A stretch of DNA of 64,000 nt from Diplocloster agilis (GCF_019042275.1 NZ_JAHQCW010000022.1:1-64000); one strand, 5' to 3'; counted from the first letter of the stretch, positions 1-10,132 are shown. Notes: generated by a model from the sequence alone, not told the origin. Numbers and translations are program-made.

Positions 1-370
1 CATCCTGAATCCGGCTTTCCGATTTCACTAAGCGTATTCACAGCCGCCCTATGCGTCCCCAGGGAGATACAAAAGAACCCGGCCGCCCGGAGCGTCCCCG
101 GATACCGCCTGCGGTTCCAAGCCATATGCAGCGGCCATACGATGCCTCCGGGAAGAATGCTAAGTGAGTGCGGCAGCCCCGGCGAACAGGCTCGGTTCCT
201 GAATCCATCCTTCGGATTTCACTAAGCAGCAGCTCAGCCGCCCTATGCCTGCAGAGGACAGACCATCCTCCCCTCATCCCCGGCAGAGCCGCGGCCGTCC
301 CTATCCGCAAGCCCGCAATCCCCCCGCCCGGACGGGCAGGCCCGCAGCCAGACCATCCTCTCCACAACCT
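1..370. repeat. Arm of a family-2 long palindrome plus a diverged second copy
   Basis: Positions 1-115 match 34692-34805 nearly base for base, including the segments around 'cactaagcgtattc' and 'gggagatacaaaagaaccc'. In the complete element at 34476-34832 this segment is the right arm, so the left arm of this copy lies before the window. A diverged second copy follows: 216-255 repeats the 'cactaagc ... cagccgccctatgc' segment of 22-60. Several 60-160 residue reading frames cross this stretch on both strands, but their composition comes from the GC-rich palindrome and I do not call them genes. Confidence 0.7.
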
Positions 371-429
371 CTTCGGTCAGCAGTCCCTGCTTTGGTATTT
401 GCCGGGAGGAAGTTTCGTGTTTTTGGGGG

Positions 430-993
430 AGTTTTTGTGGTTGTTTACGATTGGTTGTGGAGATTGTTGTTAATAATATGGAGAGGATAATAGGTCTGTC
501 TAGGGATGAGCGTTTGGCAGTATATGGTCCATATGGTCTACGAAGAAGCTTTTCTGTATCATTTATGATCGGAGTTGTTATTGGGGTAAGTTGGTAAATA
601 GTATAATTATGGAGTGACAGATAAAATGATGAGTAATGAATAGGCGATTTATAGGTATTAGTAAGTAGAAGATATGATGAGCATAGTAGACAGTGAATAC
701 GCGTGCTGATTGACAATTGCAGTGGAAAGTGTTAAAGTATGACATGTAGTATTAATTACTATGTAATGTGGTTCGTAATAAAAAATATATCGAAATAGAA
801 ATTTAGGAAACATAGGGAGAAATATTTAATGATTTTTGGACATAAAAATACACTGTGGAATAGGGTTATAGGTACATGAAATGAATATTGTATATAAAAA
901 TTCAAAGCACTTGGTGGACAAGAAGTAACCTTTGATTTTACGGAAGAGAGTTCGTGGAGATAATTTTCAGGGAGAGAAAGGAAGGATGATTGA
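430..993. other. AT-rich intergenic region, no gene seen
   Basis: Base composition drops sharply from the GC-rich repeat to AT-rich DNA. I see no start codon with a ribosome binding site and no RNA gene until the ribosome binding site (aaggaagg, about 980) of the gene at 994. Confidence 0.5.
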
Positions 994-1578
994 ATGGAGA
1001 AGGATAGGAAGAGTAAGGCGGCAAAATTTGTGAGGACGGTAACGGTAGCACCGATTATGGCGTTTGCTACGTTAATTTTACTGTATGTGGTCAGACCGGT
1101 GATTTTTGGAGGGATATTTCAGCTTTTGATGGCGGTTTTATTTTTGACGGTGCTGCCTTTGCTGGCTTATCCGCTGCAAAAAGCGCTGCCCGGATTCCGG
1201 GACCAGGGGAGGGATGGGCAGAGAAAGCTAGCGTTTATCATGGCGGTAGTGGGATATATCTGTGGTACGGTATTCGCCTTTGCAGCAGGCGCGCCGAAAG
1301 GGGTCCGACAGATCTATCTGACCTATCTGATATCCGGCGTAATCCTTTCCATCTTAAACAAAATAGTGAAAATCAAAGCCAGCGGTCATGCCTGCGGCGT
1401 AGCGGGGCCTGTGGCTTTACTGGTACATTTCTGCGGACTCAACGGATACTGGGCCTTATTGATTCTGCCGGTCGTATACTGGGCGTGTCTGGTAATGAAG
1501 CGGCATACACCGTCGCAGCTTCTTCTGGGAACCATAACACCTCTCATATCCCTGGTGCTGGTCCTGCTAATATACTAA
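994..1578 (+). CDS. Small PAP2-like integral membrane protein, function unknown
   Basis: The protein has 194 residues, about six hydrophobic segments and a basic N-terminus. Residues about 125-137 read KIKASGHACGVAG, which resembles the K-x-S-x-H-x-x-G-x-x-G signature of some archaeal and clostridial PAP2-superfamily membrane phosphatases. The second catalytic motif of classical PAP2 enzymes (SRxxxxxHxxxD) is not seen, so phosphatase activity is not assured. A good ribosome binding site (aaggaagg) lies about 8 nt before the ATG. The gene stands alone, with AT-rich DNA before it and a long palindrome after it. Family placement rests on this one motif and the membrane topology. Confidence 0.65.
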   Translation: MEKDRKSKAAKFVRTVTVAPIMAFATLILLYVVRPVIFGGIFQLLMAVLFLTVLPLLAYPLQKALPGFRDQGRDGQRKLAFIMAVVGYICGTVFAFAAGAPKGVRQIYLTYLISGVILSILNKIVKIKASGHACGVAGPVALLVHFCGLNGYWALLILPVVYWACLVMKRHTPSQLLLGTITPLISLVLVLLIY

Positions 1579-1674
1579 ACAGCAAAAAGTACCAACACGA
1601 GATTTCCCAACCAGACAACCATTGCAGCCACCTGCACCCGCAAACATGACGCGGAAAACCATTTCAAAGCATGA

Positions 1675-1972
1675 ATTAAAGTAGGAGCTGGAGGGAGCAA
1701 GGGGCGCCGGCAGCGGAGGGCGTCAAGGAACGGGGGCCGTATCGCTTGAGGCCGTACCTTAGAACGGGTTACGCAGAAGAGGACGAAACCTCGCAGGACC
1801 CGGGGCACTGTTTGAGCCGTATTTTGGCGAGTTTGCCCCGGGTCCTGCTAATCAGAGGTTTCGCCCTCTTCGGAGTTACCCGTTCTTAGGTACGGCCGAA
1901 GCGATACGGCCCCCGTTCCTTGACGCCCTCCGCTGCCGGCGCCCCTTGCTCCCTCCAGCTCCGGCCCCTTAT
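1675..1972. repeat. Family-1 long palindrome, copy A
   Basis: A nearly perfect inverted repeat has arms of about 125 bp (1684-1808 against 1838-1962) around a short apex. The left end reads attaaagtagg and the right end ccggcccctt, as in the copies at 25079 and 35146. Within the arms, TTGAGGCCG on the left faces CGGCCGAAGC on the right, leaving a small asymmetric bulge that recurs in those copies. The apex carries gagcc...ggcgag. The reading frame at 1575-1808 (-) is a by-product of this structure. Confidence 0.9.
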
Positions 1973-2002
1973 CAACTCCCAAAAACTTATCCCGCTAATT
2001 TC

Positions 2003-2031
2003 TTGCATTCCGATGGATTTCTTAGTACAAT
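2003..2031 (+). promoter_or_regulatory. Sigma-A promoter for scpAB
   Basis: TTGCAT (2003-2008) and TACAAT (2026-2031) are separated by 17 bp, and the second box lies about 25 bp before the scpA ATG. Confidence 0.6.
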
Positions 2032-2055
2032 AACAGGAGTGAAAGGAAGAGGGAC

Positions 2056-2796
2056 ATGGGTATACCGGTTAAGTTACAGGCATTTGAGGGTCCTTTGGAC
2101 CTGCTGCTGCATTTGATTGATAAGAATAAAGTGAATATTTATGATATACCGATTGTGGAGATTACGAACCAGTATCTGGAATATATAGAGGAAATGCACC
2201 GGCAGGATTTGAATGTGATGAGTGAATTTCTGGTGATGGCGGCCACTTTGATCGATATCAAGTCCCGGATGCTGCTGCCCAAAGAAGTCAACGAGGCGGG
2301 CGAAGAGGAAGATCCCAGACAGGAACTGGTGGAACAGCTGCTGGAATATAAGATGTATAAGTATATGTCTTACGAGCTGCGGGACAGGCAGATCGATGCG
2401 GGAAAAGCGCTTTATAAGGCGCCGACTCTGCCGGATGAAGTGAAAGAGTATGTGGAACCTGTGGATTTGACAGAGCTGATGGGGGATATGACCTTGTCGA
2501 AGCTGCATTACATTTTCAAATCCGTGATTAAGAAACAGGTGGACAAGATTGACCCGGTGCGCAGTAAGTTCGGGAAAATAGAGAAGGAAGAAGTCAGCCT
2601 GACCGATAAGATCGCCTATGTGGAGCAATACGCTATGGAACATCCGGATTTCAGCTTCCGGGAGCTGCTGGAGAAGCAGGCGGGGAAGATGCAGGTGATC
2701 GTTACGTTCCTGGCGGTTCTGGAGCTTATGAAGATGGGCAGGATTCGGATCATGCAGGAACATATTTTTGATGATATACAGATCAGTGCGGCATAG
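2056..2796 (+). CDS. scpA: Segregation and condensation protein A
   Basis: ScpA is the kleisin subunit that bridges the SMC ATPase heads and binds an ScpB dimer in the bacterial condensin complex. The 246-residue length and the N-terminus (FEGPLDLLLHLIDKNKVNIYDIPI) are typical of the family, as is the C-terminal winged-helix segment that would contact SMC. The ATG follows a purine-rich site (gaaaggaagaggg). scpB starts 16 bp downstream, so the two are cotranscribed in the usual Firmicute order. A sigma-A promoter sits just upstream. Confidence 0.97.
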   Translation: MGIPVKLQAFEGPLDLLLHLIDKNKVNIYDIPIVEITNQYLEYIEEMHRQDLNVMSEFLVMAATLIDIKSRMLLPKEVNEAGEEEDPRQELVEQLLEYKMYKYMSYELRDRQIDAGKALYKAPTLPDEVKEYVEPVDLTELMGDMTLSKLHYIFKSVIKKQVDKIDPVRSKFGKIEKEEVSLTDKIAYVEQYAMEHPDFSFRELLEKQAGKMQVIVTFLAVLELMKMGRIRIMQEHIFDDIQISAA

Positions 2797-2812
2797 GACA
2801 GAGGAGTAAGAA

Positions 2813-3382
2813 GTGGAACTTATGAAAATCGAAGCGACAATCGAAGCGATTTTATTTACCATGGGAGAGTCCGTGGAACTTAAAAAGATCGCTGTGGCTA
2901 TCGGCCATGATGAAGAGACAACCAGAAAAATTATACATAATATGATGGACAAATATAAAACGGAGGACCGGGGAATCCAGATTATCGAGCTGGAGGACTC
3001 TTTCCAGATGAGCACGAAACCGGAGATGTACGAAGCGCTGATCCGGATAGCCAAACAGCCCAGGAAATATGTATTGACCGACGTGCTGCTGGAGACGCTC
3101 AGTATTATCGCCTATAAGCAGCCGGTGACGCGGCTGGATATCGAGAAGATCCGGGGAGTGAAGTCCGATCACGCGGTGAATAAGCTGATCGAATATAATC
3201 TGGTCTGTGAGGTGGGACGGCTGGACGCTCCGGGCAGACCGATCCTGTTTGGGACGACGGAGGATTTTTTAAGGGCGTTCGGAGTGCATTCCATCGAGGA
3301 CCTGCCCAGTGTGAATCCGGAACAGATGGAGGATTTTAAAGCCCAGGCGGAGGAAGAGGCGCAGCTGAAACTGGAGGTATGA
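2813..3382 (+). CDS. scpB: Segregation and condensation protein B
   Basis: ScpB forms a dimer of two winged-helix domains that binds ScpA and completes the SMC-ScpAB condensin. The 189-residue protein shows the family core (EAILFTMGESVELKKIA near the N-terminus; LETLSIIAYKQPVTRLDIEKIRG in the middle) and the usual acidic C-terminal tail. I chose the GTG at 2813 because gaggag (2801-2806) is correctly spaced; an ATG three codons later is possible. The stop lies 3 bp before the next start, so translation is probably coupled to the MocA-YqeC fusion. Confidence 0.96.
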   Translation: MELMKIEATIEAILFTMGESVELKKIAVAIGHDEETTRKIIHNMMDKYKTEDRGIQIIELEDSFQMSTKPEMYEALIRIAKQPRKYVLTDVLLETLSIIAYKQPVTRLDIEKIRGVKSDHAVNKLIEYNLVCEVGRLDAPGRPILFGTTEDFLRAFGVHSIEDLPSVNPEQMEDFKAQAEEEAQLKLEV

Positions 3383-3385
3383 GCA

Positions 3386-4612
3386 ATGAAATTAAGTGTG
3401 ATTCTGCTGGCCGCCGGCAGCGCCAGGCGCTATGGCGGGAACAAACTGTTAACAGTGGTGAACGGCAAACCAATGTATCGGAATATCCTGGACCGGATTC
3501 CGGAGATTGGTTTTTCTTTTTACCGGAAAATTATCGTTACCCAGTATGAGGAGATCGGGCGGCAGCTGTGCCGGTCCGATTGGGTGGTGGTACGCAATGA
3601 TCAGCCGGAGCTAGGTATTTCCCATTCCATACGCCTGGGGCTTGAACAGGCAGGGGATTCCGATGCTTTTCTGTTCGCAGTCTGTGACCAGCCGTATCTG
3701 CAGGCGGTTACTATGAAACGGCTCATTGCGGAATATGAAAGATCAGACAAAGGGATCGCGTTTGTAAGAAACGGTAAGGAACCGGGAAATCCGGTGGTCT
3801 TCTCCGCGGCCTATCTGGAGGAACTGAGATGCCTGAATGGGGACAGGGGAGGCAAGGCCGTGGTGCGAAGGCACATGGAGGATTGTACCTGGGTTGAAGC
3901 AGAGGAGGACAGAGAACTTAGGGATATCGACCGTCCTTATGGAGTGTCTCTTTTGGAAGAATTGCGTATCGATCTAAAGCGGGACAGAATATTTTCAATC
4001 GTAGGGGCGGGTGGGAAGACGACTACGATGCATCGGCTGGCAGAGGAACTGGGTGAGCTGGGAGCGCGTGTCTTGATGACGACTACCACCCATCTGTGGT
4101 GTCCGGCGGAACGGTTTGTAGAGGTTAAGGATAAAAAGGATCTGGAGCGTGTAAGCGATATGCTCGGGTCGGAACGGCGCCTGACTGTGGGTAGACGCGT
4201 TTCTGGAAATAAAATTACCGGCATCGGGGAAGGGTTATATCCGGAACTTGCCCGAATACCGGATTATCTGATCGTGGAGGCTGACGGGGCAAAAGGACTT
4301 CCTCTGAAAGCTCCGGCGGAACATGAGCCGGTTATTTTCCCCGGGAGTGATGTAGTGATCGGAGTTATAGGGCTGGACAGCCTGAACCGGCCGGTCAGGG
4401 AAGTCTGCCACCGCCCGGAACTGGTTTCCGGTCTTCTGGGGGTTGGAGAAGGACATTTAATTACCATGGAAGATCTGAATAAGATCGCCAGAAGCCCTCA
4501 GGGGCTTCGAAAAGATGTAAGCAGTGAAAAATACCGGGTGATCTTTAATAAGGCTGATTTGCTGGATTCTGAGGCCGGACAGGATTATTGGGTGGCACAG
4601 GATATTGAATAG
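3386..4612 (+). CDS. MocA-like nucleotidyltransferase fused to YqeC-like selenium hydroxylase accessory protein
   Basis: This is a two-domain protein of 408 residues. Residues 1-195 are a MobA/MocA-type NTP transferase (LAAGSARRYGGNK, the nucleotide-binding loop) of the kind that adds CMP to molybdopterin. Residues 200-408 match YqeC, the putative accessory protein of selenium-dependent molybdenum hydroxylases, with a P-loop (GAGGKTTT, about 212) and the YLIVEADGAKGLPLK segment. The two parts are often separate genes in one maturation cluster. No molybdenum hydroxylase, selD or yqeB-like gene is visible in this window, so the partner enzymes must lie elsewhere. The ribosome binding site (ggaggt) is inside the end of scpB. 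The exact chemistry of YqeC is not established. Confidence 0.85.
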   Translation: MKLSVILLAAGSARRYGGNKLLTVVNGKPMYRNILDRIPEIGFSFYRKIIVTQYEEIGRQLCRSDWVVVRNDQPELGISHSIRLGLEQAGDSDAFLFAVCDQPYLQAVTMKRLIAEYERSDKGIAFVRNGKEPGNPVVFSAAYLEELRCLNGDRGGKAVVRRHMEDCTWVEAEEDRELRDIDRPYGVSLLEELRIDLKRDRIFSIVGAGGKTTTMHRLAEELGELGARVLMTTTTHLWCPAERFVEVKDKKDLERVSDMLGSERRLTVGRRVSGNKITGIGEGLYPELARIPDYLIVEADGAKGLPLKAPAEHEPVIFPGSDVVIGVIGLDSLNRPVREVCHRPELVSGLLGVGEGHLITMEDLNKIARSPQGLRKDVSSEKYRVIFNKADLLDSEAGQDYWVAQDIE

Positions 4613-4655
4613 AAGGAAAAGCAGCCTGAAAAGACAGGCGGAAAGAGTAAAATAA

Positions 4656-4702
4656 ATGGAAAAATCCCCCAAAAGTGGTGAAGCTTTTGGGGGATTTTTC
4701 GT
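4656..4702. terminator. Bidirectional terminator between convergent genes
   Basis: The perfect stem aaaatcccccaaaag / cttttgggggatttt has a short loop and is flanked by A and T tracts. It suits termination of both the + strand scpAB operon and the - strand GH127 gene. Confidence 0.85.
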
Positions 4703-4758
4703 TCATGATTATTTGGAAGAGTAATTAGATAAAGGCTTTGTTATTCTTCCGCTCCTCC

Positions 4759-7700
4759 TTATGCACGGGATTTCCGTTTCAGGAAGCAGAAGATACCTGC
4801 GCCCGAACCGATCAGAAGAATAACGATCGGGATAATCGGTGACGTGTCACCGGTGGAAGGCGCATTGGTTGTACTGTCCGAACCGCTGTTGCCGGAACCG
4901 GAGTTATTGCCGTTGTTGCCGGAACCGTTGTCACCGCCAGGAGCCGGAGTGGGTTTGCCGGGGTCCGGAGTCGGAGTGGGTTTGCCAGGGTCCGGAGTCG
5001 GGGTCGGTTTACCGGGATCCGGAGTCGGCGTAGGTTTGCCGGGGTCGGGAGTCGGTGTCGGCTCTTCCCCTTCTTTGACAAACACAGCAGATACTTTATA
5101 ATCCTGCCGGATATTGGTCAGATCATAGGAAGTGATGGCTCCCAATGATTTTCCATTTAAGGTTACGTCTTTTAATGTGTATCCTTTCTCTGTAGTGACG
5201 GTAAAGTTGGATGAACCGCCGAAAGCAACTTTTTCCTTTTGAATTTTAATTTTTCCGCCGTCGGACTTGCCCGCCGTTACGGTGTAGGACGGAAGGTCGG
5301 GGGAGTTGTTCCAAATCGGGTTCCCGCCTTTTACATAGGGCAGATAATTCATATTGTGGTTTACTTTCAGCCAGCTGTAATAGGTGCTGTTGTCCTGTCC
5401 TGCGCTTGCGAAGTCCACAAGTTTTACCGGGATACCATTCACGGTCTTGGTCTCAAAGAAGAGCCAGCAGCCCTTGCCGCTTCCGTCGGAGACGGTCATC
5501 TTCTTAAGATCTGTGGTCTGGAATCTCGCAGCGTCCCTTGCAAGGTCACTGTAGTTGGAATCCAGGGCCAACAGGATGGGGCCGTAGTATACGGAAGAAT
5601 AACCTTTGTAATTCTTCTCGCCCAGCCAGTAATGAACGCTCATTTCCAGGTCCAGTTCGATGACATCGCCGTTTTTCCATTCCCGGTTGATGCTGTAATA
5701 TTCGCCGGGAACTACATTCTTCATTTCCTCTCCGTTGACCTTTACCGTGTTGGTGTAGGACCATACCGGAATACGTAAGTTAAAGTTGAACGCTTCATTT
5801 TTCACCATATCCAGGGTGATTTTAATCGCGCCGTCCTTCGGATATTCGGTCTCCTGCTTAATGGTAATGGCATTTCCGCCGGGAGTCAGCGTGTTGGCTG
5901 CGGAAGGACCGTAGTAATTCAGGTATAGATCTGTGTCATTCCCGATCACGCCCCACTGGGAAAGCTCGCCCAGACCGCGGCTGAGATTCGCCTGGCAGCA
6001 GTTAAAGTCAGGAGAGCCGCTGTTGTACTGGAAGGCAATGTCGACCTGAGAGGCCACTTTTCTGCCGTCCATCGGAGTATTGTAGGTTACATATTTGTCA
6101 TCTTCCAACAGGGCGCCTAACATTCCGTTGAAATAGGAGAGCTCTAACTCGTCAGCTACATAAGAGTTCTTGGAAAGCTGGAGGTATTCCGTTCCAAGAG
6201 CCATCCAGGAAACGGTACAGCAGGTCTCGATTGCGCCTGTGTTATAAGGATCTCCCACAGCCTGCTCGCCGCTGGTAAATCCGCCGTCGTTGTGGCGGTC
6301 TGTCTTGGCGATACTCCACCAGATATCCTCCAGCGCGTTATAGTATATCGGATCTCCCTCAATCTCATATAATAAGCCAAGTGTGATTATCGTATGTAAT
6401 GCTTCCCATCTTGGCAGTTTGGACTCATAATATTCTTTCCCGGCCTGGGCGTTATTCAACCAGTCGCCGGATTTTGGCCAGTCTTCCACGATGATCTGTT
6501 TGGCCGCATTCAGATATCTGGTGTCGCCGGTAAATTGATACAGCAGTGCAAACACGTGGCTGATGCCAAGATTCATGGTCTGGCTGCCTGCGGAATCAAA
6601 GGTCTTTCCGCCTTCTACGAAATAATCATAGACGTAATCGGCTGCCTTAATGGCCGTTTTCAATGCGGTTTCATTGCCGGTCAGGCGGTACCAGTCATAG
6701 AGGCCGTAGATGCAGTGATAATGGTTCCACACATCCCAGTTGGCTCCGTTGCCGCCCATGCGTGCGCTGCCGGTGTAGATACCAAGGTATCCGTCCTCCC
6801 CCTGCGCGTTGGCTAATTCTGCTACCAGTTCCTCGCCGGCCGCCAGGAGGGCGGGATCGTCGGATAAGCGGTAGGTATAGGCCATTCCCGTTAAGAGTTT
6901 TCCGGGAAATTCACTGTACCAGGGGACTAATGCGCCTGTATAGCTGTTTCCGCCTTCGCGGATATTTTCCAGATCCCATACGGTTTTGAAGGTATCACCG
7001 CCGGACATGGGAGCCGGGGAGTCCGCGGAACCGCCTACATCTCCTACGATAGAGAAGTTATCAAAGTAGAAGCTCTTGCCTAAGGTATGGTCAGTTCCTT
7101 TGATATGCATCTGGAACTGGTGAACGTCTTTCAGGTCGATTACATCGTTAGATCCTTTTTCAGACCAGTATATTTCGAAGGAATCGGCGCTGAAGGGAAT
7201 ATTTACCCAGCCGCTGAAGCCTGCGGGTACGGAAAAAGTGCGGTCTGCATTAACGGTAATATCTGTCCAGTTTGTTCCGTCCGCACACAGGCGGATGGTC
7301 CGGCCCTCTTTTAACTGCCAGGATTCCCGGCCGTTATCCGTAGAGGTGTTGCTCTCCTCGAAAGCAAAACGTACATCCAGAGTGCCTTCTGTCAATTCGG
7401 AGGCGTCTAACTGGAACCATAACTCTTTTGCTCCGCTCCAGTCCGTGACTGCCTTCGGATCACTGCCGAACCGGAGATCCACGTCATTGTAAGAACTATT
7501 TTTCTTATTGTGGGTCCATTTGATCGTGTGGCCGTCTCCGCCGGTAGTACCTACTGCAATTTGGTAGATATTGCCGCTTACCATAGCATAAACATCACCC
7601 ATCAAAGATGCCAGGGTCGGGTTTTGATTCGAAGTTCCGGTGCTTATGATTTGTTCAATGATATTTGGGTTGTCTTCTAAAGCATGCAGCAGCCAGTTAT

Positions 7701-9622
7701 CAATACTTCCCTGGATATTTCCGCCTACATAACCTTCCAGATTCATGTCGGTCAAATGGCTGGAAGCACGTTTGGTATCAGGCGCCATCAGCGGAGGATT
7801 CATAGGGATCTCATCATCCGCCGGATACTCAGGCTCCGTAGGATCGATCACTTCACCCTGGTCCGGATCGGTCTCTTCACTGACGGTTACATTCAGGACC
7901 AAAGAAGCAGTCCGGAATACATTATCCGTGGCACTGATGATAAAGCTGTCAGGGCCGGAATAACCGGAATTAGGCGTATATACCAGGGTTCCGCTGGACG
8001 GGTTGATGAATGCTTGTCCATTCTGCGGTGCGGAAGCGATGCGATAGCTGACGGAGCTGCCGTTTGCACTGGCTGCGCTGCAGTCTATAATGGAAGTTGC
8101 GCTGTTTTTGTAGCAACTCAGATTCGGGTCTCCTGTAATTACGCCGTTGAATACGGGAACATCAGCCGGGTTATCCGTAGACTTTACGGGAAGCTCGGAA
8201 CCGCCAACATCACCGACGAAGGAGAAAGCATCGAGGTAGACCGCTGTATTGATATTCGCGTCGCTGCCGTTCACACGCATATTTAACTGGTTCACATTAT
8301 GTAAGTATATATTACCGTCATCTTCACCGTGGGTATTAAAGTACTGAGACCATGTCCTGTTATTCAAAGGAATGCGTACCCAGCCGCTGAACCCGGGATC
8401 CAGAACGAGCAGGTGTCTGTCATCGACTGTTTTCGTCTGCCAGGAATCACCATTCTGCACATGGAAGACCACTCCGGACTTCAGTTCCATAGCATGGAGC
8501 ACATCATTGTGGGTGCCTTCCTGGAACGCGAAATGAATTTCTGCGGAATCTCCAAACTCTGACGCATCTACATAAAACCAGGCTTCAGAAGCGCCGCTCC
8601 AGTCCATAACCGCTCCGGGCGCCGCGGTAAGTTTAAAATCAAGATCGCCATACCAGTCCCGGGTGTTCAGGCTTGACCATGCAAGCGCGTTAGAACCATC
8701 CACGCCTCTGCCTTCACCTACGGATATGCCACAGGTAGGGGCATCTGCGTTTAACATACCGGAGTAATCTCCAAGCATACCGCCTTCAGCCGTAGTCAGT
8801 ATGGAATTATCCATATCTTCAATGCTCCAGGCCTGCCGGATCGTGGGCGCTGCATCGGTGGGAAGAGAAGTTCCGTCTTCGAAATTACCCACCACACCAA
8901 AGCTGTCGATCATAGCGGTTTTATTCTGTGTGGTTCCGTTGCCATTTATATGCATATTCAACTGATTTACGTTTTTGAGATACAGTGTGTCATCGCCCAT
9001 CCAGTAAGCGCTGAAGGTAGAACTGTCCAGAGGTATTCTGACCCATCCCCGGAAACCGGGCTCCAGATTTACACAACTGTTGCTGACGGTACCGCTTTTC
9101 CAGCCGCCGCCGTCATTGGTCCCATAGGTGGCCCCATCTCGTAAAGCGAGCGCGTGGAGACCGTTGCCGCTGCCGTCTGATTTAAATATTTCTTCCTGAA
9201 ATGCAAACCGGATCTGGCTAGACTCAGAACCGAAACTACCCATATCGGCATAAAACCATAATTCCTGAGCGCCGCTCCAGTCTGTGTTTTTGGTACCTTC
9301 CGGTAACATATGATAGCGAAGATCACAATCGCTGTATGCTCCTTCTCCAGCCAGGTCTGTAAAGGCCAGAGCATTGCTCCCGTTTACGCCGCCCCCTTCA
9401 CCGAGAGACCAGGAGTATTTTCCGCCGCCCAGCATTCCAAACGGGTCTGCGATCGAATTTGATAAATCCTCACCTGATATACCATCCAATCCCCAGACTT
9501 CCTTAAACGTTAAATCTGCCGAGGGTTCCGCCTTAGCCGTTAAGACCGGTGGTCAGAAGCGACGGCAATAATACGGCGGCGGACAGTAAGATACTGATAC
9601 TCTTCCGTAACATTCGGTTCAT
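4759..9622 (-). CDS. Giant cell-wall-anchored GH127 (beta-L-arabinofuranosidase family) protein, frameshift in signal peptide
   Basis: The continuous frame (4759-9489, first codon TTG) gives 1576 residues. It contains three related beta-sandwich modules of about 200 residues (about 17-205, 225-430, 580-820, each with a DWSGAxELWF motif), a cadherin-like domain (about 445-535), a GH127/DUF1680 catalytic domain (about 850-1410), an InlB-type repeat and five PTPTPDPGK linker repeats. It ends in a sorting signal (PSTGD, hydrophobic helix, KRKSR). ETCC (about 1089) and NCC (about 1163) fit the zinc/cysteine centre of GH127. The best start is the ATG at 9622, with aggagg and a signal peptide (MNRMLRKSISILLSAAVLLP), but that frame stops after 29 codons. 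Removing one base near 9546-9549 joins it to VLTAKAEPSADL, giving a normal cleavage site. Either the gene is broken or the base is an error. Likely substrate: plant or mucin-type arabinosides. Confidence 0.85.
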
Positions 9623-9676
9623 AAAAAACCTCCTCATAAGTTATAAAATTGTTACGCTGTTAAAAAATGTTAAAGA

Positions 9677-9752
9677 AATGATTACTTTTGAATCCGTAAA
9701 AATGATCACCCTCCGTCGTGAAAAAATTGATTTATAAGTTACATCGATGTAA
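9677..9752. promoter_or_regulatory. Putative operator elements upstream of the GH127 gene
   Basis: A perfect 14-bp palindrome, TTACATCGATGTAA (9739-9752), and two AATGATYA words (9677-9684, 9701-9708) lie within 130 bp of the GH127 start. They resemble the AACGATCA iterons farther upstream. Confidence 0.35.
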
Positions 9753-9895
9753 TTTAACAAAATTAGAAATAAAACTATTGTAAAACAATTACAAAAAAGT
9801 TTTAAAAGTCTCTTAATAATTTGTTTATATTTAAAAATTTAGTGGATAACAGGGGAAAAGTCAATGCGAGAGCGGCAGTATGAGAAATGCTTACT

Positions 9896-9935
9896 AACGA
9901 TCAAAAAACGATCACGTAACGATTAGAAATGATCA
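9896..9935. promoter_or_regulatory. Four helically phased AACGATCA iterons
   Basis: AACGATCA (9896), AACGATCA (9907), AACGATTA (9918) and AATGATCA (9928) are spaced 11, 11 and 10 bp apart, so they fall on one face of the helix. Another exact copy lies at 11030-11037, beyond the promoter of the neighbouring DeoR gene. They are plausible binding sites for that regulator, but this is inferred only from position. Confidence 0.5.
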
Positions 9936-9953
9936 TAAAAGTGAAAAAATAGT

Positions 9954-10089
9954 AGCACCTAAAAAACAGGTGCTAAGTGCTCATAGCGATAAAAAATAGT
10001 AGCGCTCGAAAAAACCTCGCTGACTATTTTTCATGCATCGCACGTAAGCACCTAAAAAACAGGTGCTAAGTGCTCATAGCGATAAAAAA
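9954..10089. repeat. 43-bp direct repeat flanking a stem-loop
   Basis: A 43-bp sequence beginning agcacctaaaaaacaggtgc occurs at 9954-9996 and again at 10047-10089 without visible change. Each copy contains its own small dyad (agcacct / aggtgct). Between them lies a stem (aaaaatagt 9992-10000 / actattttt 10023-10031). Confidence 0.8.
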
Positions 10090-10122
10090 ACAGCCTCTAT
10101 AAAAAATAGAAGCTATTTGATC
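10088..10122 (-). terminator. Terminator of the DeoR-family gene
   Basis: Read on the - strand, agcttctat pairs with atagaggct (one G-U pair) and is followed by a run of seven T residues, about 15 bp beyond the stop codon. Confidence 0.65.
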
Positions 10123-10132
10123 AGAGAATAGA

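Noticed and set aside
38-716. Overlapping reading frames on both strands (38-367, 168-473, 243-716)
   Set aside because: They lie in the GC-rich palindromic repeat and the AT-rich spacer, have Arg/Pro/Gly-rich translations and no ribosome binding site.
1675-1972. Interpreting the long palindromes as CRISPR, attachment sites or IS ends
   Set aside because: There are no spacers, no flanking integrase or transposase gene and no obvious target-site duplication; the structure is one palindrome over its whole length.
2074-3054. 326-codon frame on the - strand opposite scpA/scpB
   Set aside because: It is the antisense shadow of two well supported genes; the translation is His/Ile/Leu-rich without any motif.
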